Assembly: GCA_963741305.1 (NCBI GenBank)
Contig: CAVUHL010000003.1
Span: forward strand, 744,001-808,000
From: DATMER01 sp963741305
Lineage (GTDB): Bacteria > Acidobacteriota > Thermoanaerobaculia > Multivoradales > UBA5704
DNA: 64,000 nucleotides
Direction of reading: 5' to 3'
Shown piece by piece: positions 41,648-49,435 of this stretch. The position numbers were made by a program, and so were the translations under genes. The notes under the pieces were generated by a model that saw only the letters and a program-made list of their open reading frames with translations, had not been told where the DNA came from and did no database searches. Position 1 is the first letter of the stretch, and the number at the start of each line of letters is the position of its first letter.

Positions 41648-44600
41648 TCAAAACCCTTGTCATCCTCCTGGCCGTCCTCTGCCTCTGCGCCGCCTCGCCG
41701 GCCCACGCTACGGAGACCGCGGAGCCCGCGCCGGACGGCCGGATCCACCTCGCCGTCACCGCCTGCGGCGATCGCCTGGAGGAAGCCCTGGTCATGCTGG
41801 GATCGGCCGTCCGCTCGGCCCGCGCCCCCCTGACCTTCCACATTTTCGCCGACGACGAGCTGCGCCCCCGGTTCGAGGAACGCCTGCAGGCGTGGCCCGC
41901 CGAGGATCGCCGGAAATTCACCACGGTCCTTTATCCCATCAGTTATCCCGGCGTCGAGGACCCCGAAAAGTGGCGCGCCCTTTTCAAGCCCTGCGCCAGC
42001 CAGCGGCTGTTCTATCCCGATCTGATCCGGGGCACGGACCGCGTGCTCTACGTGGATACGGACATCCTCTTCCTGCGTCCGATCGACGATCTCTGGAGCT
42101 TGTTCGACCGCTTCGAGCCTGAGCAGATCGCCGCCCTGGCTCCCGAGGGCGAGGTCCCGGAGCTCAACTGGTACAAGCGGTTCGCCCGGCATCCCTACGT
42201 CCAGCCGCTCGGCGTCAATTCCGGCGTCATGCTGATGGAACTCGCGAAGATGCGTGGCGTCCGGTGGCGCGAGCGGATGCTCGCCTACCGCCAGCAGTAC
42301 ACGGCGATTCCGTGGGGCGATCAGGATCTGATCAACATCTTCTTCGCCGAGTCGCCCGAAAAGCTTTACATCTTCCCCTGCGACTGGAACTTCCGGCCCG
42401 ACCACTGCATGTACGGCAGCAACTGCAAGGCGGCGGAGGAGCGCGGCGTCGCCGTCGTCCACGGCAACCGCCAATCGTTCCACGGCGACAAGCAGCCCAC
42501 CTTCCGGGCAGTCTACGACGCCTTCGCGGCCCACGGCCTCGAAGCGGGCTCGGGCGCTCTCTCCAAGGCCGTGCAGAGCGGCCTCGCGGCCGTGGCCGGG
42601 CAGAGCGCGTGCGGCAAGGTGAGCAAGCTGTTCACCACCGCGCCCCTGGAGGAGGAGGACTTCTATCAGGACGTAGCCGCGGCGCAGCTTGCGCCTTGGC
42701 GCAAGTCGGGCATCCGGCGGGAAGACTTCGACGAGGCGCGCGCGCTGCCCCGGCCGCTGGTCAAGTACCAGATCCTCGGCGGGAGCCTCTACCGCGATGA
42801 AAAGTGCTACTTCCCGACGCGCTGCGCGGGGGTCGAGCACTTCCTCCTCGAGATCGCGCCCGAGCTGCCGGACGTGGAATTCCTGATCAATGTCCAGGAT
42901 TTCCCGGTCACCCGCATCGGCAGCCCGCTGCCGGTCTTTTCCTTTTCCAAGATCCCGTCCCAGCACGCCGACATCCTCTATCCCGCCTGGGCCTTCTGGG
43001 AAGGCGGGCCGGCTCTCAAGATCATCCCGAGCTGGCGCTGGGACCTGACCCGGCTCGACCTGCTGCAGGCCGGGGACGCCCTCTCCTGGGAGGAGAAGAA
43101 GCCGGCCGTCTTCTTTCGCGGCTCGCGCACCAACGAGACCCGCGACCCGTACGTCCTCTACGCGCAGCAGCACCCAGACCTCTGGGACGTCCGCTACACC
43201 CTCAACCAGTCGCGGGAGCAGACGGAGTACGTGACGCAGACGCTGAAGCTCGCGCCGGCCGAGACCGTCTCGCCCCGCGATCATTGTGCCTGGCGCTACC
43301 TCCTGAACTTCGACGGCGTGGCCGCCAGCTTCCGCCTCAAGAACGTCCTCGCCTGCGGCGGGCTGGTCTTTTACGTGGACCCGCAATGGGTGGAGTTCTT
43401 CTACGCCAAGCTCGTTCCCGGCGAGCACTACGTCCCCTTGAGCCTCGACGTCGAAGAGGCCGCGCGCACGGTCGAAGCGCTGCGCGCCGACGACGCGCGA
43501 GCCCGCCGGATCGCCCGGAACGGCCGGGACTTCATCGAGAAGCATCTCACCCTGGCGCACGTCCGTAGCTACTGGCTGGACCTGCTCAAGGATTATTCGT
43601 CGCTCCAGAGGTTCGAGCCCAGGCGGGATCCGAGCCTCGTCCTGATTCAGGAGCCCTCACCCCCGTCCCCTCTCCCATCGCACTCCCTTCCCCCGGGAGA
43701 GGGGCGCCCCCTCCCAAAAGCTTCAGATCCGGTTCCCCCTCTCCCGGTCGGGCGGGAGGGCGATGGGAGAGGGGGCCAGGGGGTGAGGGCTCCGGGCGAC
43801 CTCCACGCGCTCTTCCTTTTCACCAACGTCGACAAGAAGCCCGCCCTCCAGGCCAAGTTCTCGCTCGCGATCGAGTCGCTTTTCCGCCACCTGGAGCTGC
43901 CTGCGGGCGCGCGGCTCACCCTGCACTTCGTCGCCGATCCGGGCAGCAAGGTCTATGGGGAGAAGTATCTCGCCGCCTATCAACGCCCGGACGTCCTCTT
44001 CGTCTTCCACGACAAGGACGAGTGGACGGCGAAGATCTTCCCCCTGGTGGAAGCCATGCAGAAGCACTTCAGCTCCGGGAAGGGCTCCTACTACAACGAT
44101 TCGATTTTCTTCCTGTCGATCGGCATGCACCGCATCCTGCCGCCGGAGATCGAGCGGATCGTCAAGCTGGACTTCGATGTCCGCTTCGAGACCAACCTTT
44201 ACCTCCTGTTCCAGGAATTCGATCGCTTCGGCCCGGAGAACCTGATCGGTCTGGGGCCGGAGCTGCAGCCGGTCTACCGGCACGTGCTCCGGCAGTACCG
44301 GCGTGATCATCCGCAGACCCGGCTCGGCTCCCCGGGACCAGAGGGCTTCCCGGGGTTCAACACGGGGGTGACGATGCTCGACCTGGGGAAGCTGCGGAAG
44401 TCCGGGGTCTACGGCCGCGCGCTGGCTGCCGAGGCGGTCGCCGCCCTGGCCGAGAAATACCATTTCAAGGGGCATCTGGGAGACCAGGACTTCTATACGC
44501 TCCTCGCCTTCGAGCACGAAGAGCTGTTCTACAAGCTCGACTGCGGCTGGAACCGCCAGCTCTGCACCTGGTGGAAGGACAAGGGATACGGAGACGTCTT

Positions 44601-44694
44601 CGACACCTACCACCAATGTGCGGGTCTGGTGAAGATGTACCACGGCAACTGCAGCACTCCGATCCCGGTAGAGCTCGGGCCAGAAAGAGAGTAG
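41644..44694 (+). CDS. three-domain exported glycosyltransferase: GXYLT-like (GT8) + POGLUT1-like (GT90) + XXYLT1-like (GT8)
   Basis: 1016 residues, signal peptide 1-23. Residues 32-310 match GXYLT (glucoside alpha-1,3-xylosyltransferase): LFKPCASQRLF, VLYVDTDILFLRPIDDLWSL with DTD 138-140, FARHPY ... GVNSGVMLM, WGDQDLIN, RPDHCMYGSNC. Residues 330-660 match POGLUT1/Rumi (CAP10): FPTRCAGVEHFLLE, PVFSFSK, YPAWAFWEGGPA, FFRGSRT, DHCAWRYLLNFDGVAASFRL, WVEFFYAKLVPGEHYVPL. Residues 667-719 are translated REP repeat. Residues 720-1012 match XXYLT1: KLDFDVRFETN, LQPVYRHVLRQYRRDHPQTR, PGFNTGV, KYHFKGHLGDQDFYTLL, WNRQLCTWWKDKGYGDVFDT, YHGNCSTPIP. Together these make Xyl-Xyl-Glc-O-Ser on EGF domains in animals. 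Family comparison is from memory. Confidence 0.92.
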   Translation: MIKTLVILLAVLCLCAASPAHATETAEPAPDGRIHLAVTACGDRLEEALVMLGSAVRSARAPLTFHIFADDELRPRFEERLQAWPAEDRRKFTTVLYPISYPGVEDPEKWRALFKPCASQRLFYPDLIRGTDRVLYVDTDILFLRPIDDLWSLFDRFEPEQIAALAPEGEVPELNWYKRFARHPYVQPLGVNSGVMLMELAKMRGVRWRERMLAYRQQYTAIPWGDQDLINIFFAESPEKLYIFPCDWNFRPDHCMYGSNCKAAEERGVAVVHGNRQSFHGDKQPTFRAVYDAFAAHGLEAGSGALSKAVQSGLAAVAGQSACGKVSKLFTTAPLEEEDFYQDVAAAQLAPWRKSGIRREDFDEARALPRPLVKYQILGGSLYRDEKCYFPTRCAGVEHFLLEIAPELPDVEFLINVQDFPVTRIGSPLPVFSFSKIPSQHADILYPAWAFWEGGPALKIIPSWRWDLTRLDLLQAGDALSWEEKKPAVFFRGSRTNETRDPYVLYAQQHPDLWDVRYTLNQSREQTEYVTQTLKLAPAETVSPRDHCAWRYLLNFDGVAASFRLKNVLACGGLVFYVDPQWVEFFYAKLVPGEHYVPLSLDVEEAARTVEALRADDARARRIARNGRDFIEKHLTLAHVRSYWLDLLKDYSSLQRFEPRRDPSLVLIQEPSPPSPLPSHSLPPGEGRPLPKASDPVPPLPVGREGDGRGGQGVRAPGDLHALFLFTNVDKKPALQAKFSLAIESLFRHLELPAGARLTLHFVADPGSKVYGEKYLAAYQRPDVLFVFHDKDEWTAKIFPLVEAMQKHFSSGKGSYYNDSIFFLSIGMHRILPPEIERIVKLDFDVRFETNLYLLFQEFDRFGPENLIGLGPELQPVYRHVLRQYRRDHPQTRLGSPGPEGFPGFNTGVTMLDLGKLRKSGVYGRALAAEAVAALAEKYHFKGHLGDQDFYTLLAFEHEELFYKLDCGWNRQLCTWWKDKGYGDVFDTYHQCAGLVKMYHGNCSTPIPVELGPERE
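43652..43790. repeat. REP-like element translated in frame inside the glycosyltransferase gene
   Basis: Outer arms CCCTCACCCCCGTCCCCTCT and its near complement; about 95% identical by eye to the reverse of 25,688-25,826. It has no stop in the sense frame and encodes the Pro/Gly-rich linker PSPPSPLPSHSLPPGEGRPL and following residues between the POGLUT-like and XXYLT-like domains. Confidence 0.88.
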
Positions 44695-44725
44695 GGGAGG
44701 GGCTTGTCCCCTCCCGGGCGGGGGC

Positions 44726-45225
44726 TATCCGCGTCTCGCGGAAAGGTCTCCGCGTCAACCGCAAACCTATCCGCGTCTCGCGGAAGGTCTCCGCGTCAAC
44801 CGCCAACCTATCCGCGTCTCGCGGAAAGGTCTCCGCGTCAACCGCCAACCTATCCGCGTCTCGCGGAGAGGTCTCCGCGTCAACCGCCAACCTATCCGCG
44901 TCTCGCGGAAAGGTCTCCGCGTCAACCGCCAACCTATCCGCGTCTCGCGGAAAGGTCTCCGCGTCAACCGCAAACCTATCCGCGTCTCGCGGAGAGGTCT
45001 CCGCGTCAACCGCAAACCTATCCGCGTCTCGCGGAAAGGTCTCCGCGTCCACCGCAAACCTATCCGCGTCTCGCGGAAAGGTCTCCGCGTCCACCGCAAA
45101 CCTATCCGCGTCTCGCGGAAAGGTCTCCGCGTCCACCGCAAACCTATCCGCGTCTCGCGGAAAGGTCTCCGCGTCCACCGCAAACCTATCCGCGTCTCGC
45201 GGAAGGGTCTCCGCGTGTCGCGGAG
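44726..45225. repeat. 42-bp tandem repeat, about 11-12 units
   Basis: The unit is CCGCGTCTCGCGGAAAGGTC followed by TCCGCGTCAACCGCAAACCTAT. Two sub-types differ at CAACCGCC/CAACCGCA/CCACCGCA, in blocks, as expected from unit-by-unit expansion. Each unit contains the small palindromes CCGCG-TCT-CGCGG and CGCGGA-n-TCCGCG. Because 42 is a multiple of three and the unit lacks stops, five frames are open; these open frames have no Shine-Dalgarno and are not counted as genes. It lies 30 bp after the glycosyltransferase operon. Confidence 0.9.
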
Positions 45226-45372
45226 AGGCACAGCGGCTGATCGCGAGCGATCCCGCTCGCCTTCAGGGGCAGCTGCCGATGCCGCGCGCTCCTGGCCGAG
45301 GCCACGACGAGGTTCGTCTGGGCCAAGCCGCCGCCGTTCACGCTCAGGTGGGAGTGCCCTTGGCCCGGCGTG

Positions 45373-45470
45373 TCTATCGTCTCTAGCGATGAGTCTCCAT
45401 CCTCTCTAGAGAGGATGCGGGTCTCCACCCTAGAGATGATGCGCACGGCGTTTCGAGCTGCTACCGTGGC
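45373..45470. promoter_or_regulatory. palindrome regulatory module D
   Basis: CTAG palindromes centred at 45384.5, 45407.5 and 45431.5 (spacing 23 and 24 bp; the middle one is a perfect CATCCTCTCTAGAGAGGATG). GCTACC begins at 45460, 28.5 nt from the last centre, with GCGCACGGCGTTTCGAGCT between. The Kelch gene starts about 70 nt after the last centre. The left-most palindrome (ATCGTCTCTAGCGAT) is nearly identical to the last one of module E in inverse. Confidence 0.6.
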
Positions 45471-45501
45471 AACTCTGTCCTGGAACAAGGAGGTAGCCCC
45501 A

Positions 45502-46662
45502 ATGACACACAGGGTTCAGTTTCGGATCGTTCTCATCGCTTCTCTCTGTCTCTTGCTCTCGTTCGCCGAGCTCCGCCCGAGCTTCGCCCAGGGTTTGCCG
45601 TACTGGACCGAGATTGCGCAGGGCGGCGCCATCCCCGACGCTCTCTGGGATGGTGCGAGCACCTATCACGATGGCCTTTTCTATATCTTCGGCGGGTTGA
45701 ACGGTACCTTTCCGAACGACGAGCCCGTGGCCGATTTCAGCGTCTTCGACATCGGCACTCTGACCTGGTACGACCTGGGTCAGTACCCGGGCGGGCCGTC
45801 TCCCAGGGCCGAGTCGATGATGTGGTCCATCGCAGAGGACGACGCGCTGATGGTCTCCGGCGGGAGAGGTCCTTTCCGGCGCGGGCTCGACCTTACGCAC
45901 CAGGACACGTTCCGCTTCGATCCGGTGCACGGATGGACGGAGATTTCGCAGAGCGCGGCTGAAATCGGGCGCGCCAACCGCTCCACGGAGGCGGTCGCCG
46001 TGCGAAAGAAAGGGAAGCAGAAGACCGTCGCGTATGCCTTCTCGGGCTCGTCGTCGACGCTGCCGGCCTTCATCAACCGTCCGGACGGCCTCCAACACAA
46101 CATGGTCCGCTACAAGAACGGCTGGAAACAAGTCTCGACCGGCTCGCCCGCCCCGCGCGCTCGCGCCCATCATCCGCTCGTCTACTCCGAAGGCTGGAAC
46201 GCCCTGATCGTCTACGGCGGATACACGAACGACGCCGTGAACGGGACCGGTACCTTCACGCCGGAGAACTATCTCGGTGACCTCTGGATGTTCGACCTCA
46301 AGACGGAGACATGGGATCAGATCGTCTTCGACGAGTCCGGCGGGCCGGGCCACCGCGACAATGCGAAGCTGATCGCCGACGAGCACAGCGGCCGCATCTG
46401 GCTCTTCGGCGGCAGCAAGTTCGACGGTACCACCCTGTCGGACGTCTGGTATTTCGATCTACAGGCCGGGACCTGGACGCGCGTGGACACCGCGATGACG
46501 GGACCGGCGCCGGCCCCGAGATTCGGCCAGTATTACTTCACTCGCAAGACCGCCACGGCTTATGAGCTCTACATCTTCGGCGGAGCGACCGCGGAGTTCG
46601 CGCCGGTGCTGCTCAACGACATGTGGAGATTGACGATTCCTCTCGCTAGGAGAACAGATTGA
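45502..46662 (+). CDS. secreted Kelch beta-propeller protein
   Basis: 386 residues from ATG 45502 behind AAGGAGGT. Signal peptide 1-29 ending PSFAQ. The mature part is Kelch blades with paired Gly and spaced Tyr/Trp: GLFYIFGGLNGTF, DDALMVSGGRGPF, WNALIVYGGYTNDAV, RIWLFGGSKFDG and ELYIFGGATAEF. Kelch propellers bind proteins or carbohydrates. It ends by overlapping the TTG start of an M14 carboxypeptidase (TTGA), so both are translated together and may act as a pair. Confidence 0.85.
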   Translation: MTHRVQFRIVLIASLCLLLSFAELRPSFAQGLPYWTEIAQGGAIPDALWDGASTYHDGLFYIFGGLNGTFPNDEPVADFSVFDIGTLTWYDLGQYPGGPSPRAESMMWSIAEDDALMVSGGRGPFRRGLDLTHQDTFRFDPVHGWTEISQSAAEIGRANRSTEAVAVRKKGKQKTVAYAFSGSSSTLPAFINRPDGLQHNMVRYKNGWKQVSTGSPAPRARAHHPLVYSEGWNALIVYGGYTNDAVNGTGTFTPENYLGDLWMFDLKTETWDQIVFDESGGPGHRDNAKLIADEHSGRIWLFGGSKFDGTTLSDVWYFDLQAGTWTRVDTAMTGPAPAPRFGQYYFTRKTATAYELYIFGGATAEFAPVLLNDMWRLTIPLARRTD

Positions 46663-48785
46663 GAAACCAGCGATTTCGCCATTGCCTGCCGAGCCTGGTG
46701 CTCGTGCTGTTGCTCGGGCTCGGAGTTGCAGCCCCCGCCGCCGCACAATCCGCCAAGAACACCGGGACTTACAAGATCTCTCAGGTTTTCGACGCCCGTG
46801 TGCGCTCCGCCATCGCCGCCACCGGCGCGGACATTTTCGAAGTCGGTCACGATTACGTTCTTGTGGAAGCCACGGGCCGCGAAGCCAGGTCCTTGAAGCG
46901 GCTGGGTCTCAAGCCCGAGCGGCTCAGGACGCCGGACGATTTCCTCGCAGCTTTTCCGCCAGCCGACTCGGGCTACCACGACTACGCCGAAATGGTTGCC
47001 GAGCTCAATCAGGCCGCGTTCGATCATCCGTCGATCTTCTCGCTTTTCTCCATGGGCCTGTCGTATCAGGGGCGCACGGTCTGGGCCGGCAAGATCTCCG
47101 ACAACGTGGGCACTGACGAGGACGAGCCCGAGGTGCTCTTCACGCACCATCAACACGCCCGCGAGCATCTGACCGTTGAGATGGCCCTCTACACCCTGAA
47201 GATGCTGACCGACGAATACGGTACCGATCCCCAGGTCACCAGCCTGGTGGACGGCCGCGAAGTCTGGATCGTCTTCGACATGAATCCGGACGGCGGCGAG
47301 TACGACATCGCGACCGGCAGCTATGCTTCCTGGCGCAAGAACCGCCAGCCCAATGCCGGCTCGAGCGCAATCGGCACCGACCTCAATCGCAACTGGGGCT
47401 ACAGGTGGGGCTGCTGCGGGGGCAGCAGCGGCACGCCGAGCAGCGAAACCTATCGCGGAGCGGCGGCCTTCTCCGCCCCCGAAACCGCGGTGGTGCGCGA
47501 CTTCGTCGACAGCCGCGTGGTGGGCGGCACGCAACAGATCACAGCCCATCTCGACGTCCATACCTACGGCGAGCTGGTGATGTGGCCCTACGGTTACACG
47601 TTCACCGACGTGCCGGCCGACATGACCCAGGATGACCACGACGTGTTCGTCACCGTCGGCCAGGCCATGGCGGCCAGCAACGGCTACACCCCCCAGCAGG
47701 GGAGCGAGCTTTACATCACCGATGGTGGGATCAAGGACTATCTTTACGGCGCCCACCGGATTTTCTCCCTCTCTTTCGAGATGTACCCCATCACCTCCGG
47801 GCAGGGCGGCTTCTATCCCCCGGACGAGGTGATCCCGGCCGAGACCGCGCGCAACCGCGCCGCGATCCTCTATCTGCTGGAACAGGCCGCCTGTCCTTAT
47901 GCCGTGATCGGCAAGCAGGCTCAGTACTGCGAGGCGCCCCCGGGCGCGCCGGGCGCGCTTTCGGCCACGCCGGGCAACGGGCAGACCGGCCTCACCTGGA
48001 TGGCCGCGAGCGGCGCGACTGCCTATCGCGTCCATCGCGCCACGGCGAGCGGCGGACCCTACACGACCATCCAGAGCAATGTGATCGTTACGAGCTTCAC
48101 GGACACCGGCCTGACCAACGGGACGGTCTATTTCTACGTAGTGACTGCGACCAACACGGTGGGCGAAGGGCCGAATTCGAACGAGGCTTCGGCCACGCCG
48201 GTGCTTCCGCCGACCGTCGTCACCCTCACCTCGGTCTCTGCCCAGGACGGCTGGGTGCTCGAATCGAACGAGACTTCCAACGTCGGCGGCTCGATCGATG
48301 CGACCGCCAGCACGACCAGCGCCCTGAGGGTGGGCGACGCCACCAGCGACCGCCAATACAAGTCGGTGGTTTCCTTCGACACCTCGGCGATCCCCGACGG
48401 CGCCACGATCCTTTCGGCGACCTTGAGGCTGCGCCGCGGCACGTCCTCAGGCACCAATCCGTTCACTACCCACTACACCTGCTGGGCCGACGTGCAGACG
48501 GGCGGCCTCTCGGGCTCGACGGCGCTCCAGACGGGCGACTTCCAGGCCGCGGCCACCGCGGTCCAGGCGGCGAGCCTTTCCAATGCGGCCTCGAACGGCA
48601 CCTGGTCGGAAGGCACTCTCAACGCCGCCGGCCTCGCGGCTATCAGCAAGACGGGGACGACGCAGATCCGCGTCAGATTCAACCTCGACGACAACGACGA
48701 CGGAGGCAACGACTACATCGGCTATTACTCGGGAGAGAGCTCGACCGCGGCCAACCGGCCGCAGCTCGTGGTGACATATCAGTAG
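46659..48785 (+). CDS. secreted M14 zinc carboxypeptidase with FN3 and CBM96-like domains (paralogue 1)
   Basis: 708 residues starting at TTG 46659 (TTGA overlap with the Kelch stop, AGGAG upstream). Signal peptide 1-30. M14 domain about 105-410: zinc ligands His166 and Glu169 in HHQHAREH, third ligand His301 (HLDVHTYGE), substrate-binding Asn/Arg in GTDLNRNWGY, catalytic Glu374 in LSFEMYPIT. A fibronectin type III domain (about 427-515) and a CBM96/DNRLRE-like beta domain (about 517-708, AQDGWVLESNETSNVGGSID; ATILSATLRLRRG) follow. It removes C-terminal residues from peptides outside the cell, perhaps on cell-wall material. One of three close paralogues in a row. Confidence 0.92.
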   Translation: MRNQRFRHCLPSLVLVLLLGLGVAAPAAAQSAKNTGTYKISQVFDARVRSAIAATGADIFEVGHDYVLVEATGREARSLKRLGLKPERLRTPDDFLAAFPPADSGYHDYAEMVAELNQAAFDHPSIFSLFSMGLSYQGRTVWAGKISDNVGTDEDEPEVLFTHHQHAREHLTVEMALYTLKMLTDEYGTDPQVTSLVDGREVWIVFDMNPDGGEYDIATGSYASWRKNRQPNAGSSAIGTDLNRNWGYRWGCCGGSSGTPSSETYRGAAAFSAPETAVVRDFVDSRVVGGTQQITAHLDVHTYGELVMWPYGYTFTDVPADMTQDDHDVFVTVGQAMAASNGYTPQQGSELYITDGGIKDYLYGAHRIFSLSFEMYPITSGQGGFYPPDEVIPAETARNRAAILYLLEQAACPYAVIGKQAQYCEAPPGAPGALSATPGNGQTGLTWMAASGATAYRVHRATASGGPYTTIQSNVIVTSFTDTGLTNGTVYFYVVTATNTVGEGPNSNEASATPVLPPTVVTLTSVSAQDGWVLESNETSNVGGSIDATASTTSALRVGDATSDRQYKSVVSFDTSAIPDGATILSATLRLRRGTSSGTNPFTTHYTCWADVQTGGLSGSTALQTGDFQAAATAVQAASLSNAASNGTWSEGTLNAAGLAAISKTGTTQIRVRFNLDDNDDGGNDYIGYYSGESSTAANRPQLVVTYQ

Positions 48786-48844
48786 GCCTCGGATGCGCCA
48801 GGGAGGGTAGGCTATCGAGCTCGCGAGGGACCGGCCTCCGCAGG

Positions 48845-49215
48845 AGGCCGACGGGACAACGTAAGGTGACGACGGGTCAACTTGAGTCGACGATGGGTCA
48901 TCGTCAGTCGACGGCGAGCCGTCGTCAACTCAGCTGAGGCATTTTTCGTGGAGATGGCTCATCTCGGGCGACGACGGGCCGCCGCCGCTGGAGATGAGGC
49001 AACTTCTGCCGACGGCGGCTCAACTTCAGTTGACGACGGGCCGTTGCCGGCCGAGATGAGCCAACTTCTCCTCATGTTGGGCCAACTTCAGTCGACGGCG
49101 AGCCGTCGCCGCTGGAGATGGAGCAACTTGAAGTCAGCTGAGGCAACTCGGGGCGACGACGGCCCGTCGTCGACTCATGTTGGCCCGTCGTGAGTTGACG
49201 GCGAGCCGTCGCCAG
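48845..49215. repeat. diverged hairpin-rich tandem repeats in a 600-bp intergenic region
   Basis: The gap between the M14 stop (48,785) and the start of the LVIVD gene is about 600 bp. Most of it is degenerate repeats of the type GTCGACGGCGAGCCGTCG with CAACTT and GAGATGAG linkers; the CGACGG-CGAG-CCGTCG hairpin recurs at about 48,909, 49,094 and 49,197. No convincing gene is seen in it. Confidence 0.65.
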
Positions 49216-49247
49216 CTTGCTTTGGGCAGGTTCCTTCGAGGGCTCGG

Positions 49248-49358
49248 CATCCTCTCTAGAGAGGATGTTGAGGCGTTTGGCATCCTCTCCAGGGAGGATG
49301 TTGACCCTCAAAGATCATCGCTAGAGACGATAGACAGGGCGGCTGGCAGGCAACTAGC
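49248..49358. promoter_or_regulatory. palindrome regulatory module E
   Basis: Palindromes CATCCTCTCTAGAGAGGATG (centre about 49257.5), CATCCTCTCCAGGGAGGATG (about 49290.5) and ATCATCGCTAGAGACGAT (49322.5), spaced 33 and 32 bp. A less perfect ACTAGC box starts about 30.5 nt from the last centre. The copy differs from modules A-D in using the 33-bp spacing twice and in having its diverged palindrome nearest the gene. Confidence 0.5.
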
Positions 49359-49435
49359 CTGGGTCGTTGAACCAGGAGGTTGCCATGCGGCCGGTGCGCC
49401 CTTCCTCCCTCTCAAAATTACAAAGGAGAAACCAG

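Noticed and set aside
37986..44694. Eukaryotic contamination as the reason for Notch-type glycosyltransferases
   Set aside because: Genes overlap as in an operon, have Shine-Dalgarno sites and bacterial signal peptides, share the VCHxPPGNPxNFHTI module with a neighbouring gene, and contain the genome's own REP element.
44571..45386. Open frames across the 42-bp array (SASTANLSASRGKV-type repeat protein and others on both strands)
   Set aside because: Five frames are open because 42 is divisible by three and the unit has no stops; none has a Shine-Dalgarno, signal peptide or sensible ends.
48845..49215. Small genes in the 600-bp gap before the LVIVD gene
   Set aside because: Open frames there follow the degenerate hairpin repeats and lack ribosome binding sites.
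49072..49311. Minus-strand peptides with ILSRED/ILSRVE motifs recurring at several intergenic sites
   Set aside because: They are antisense translations of the regulatory palindrome (AGAGAGGATG), not a protein family.
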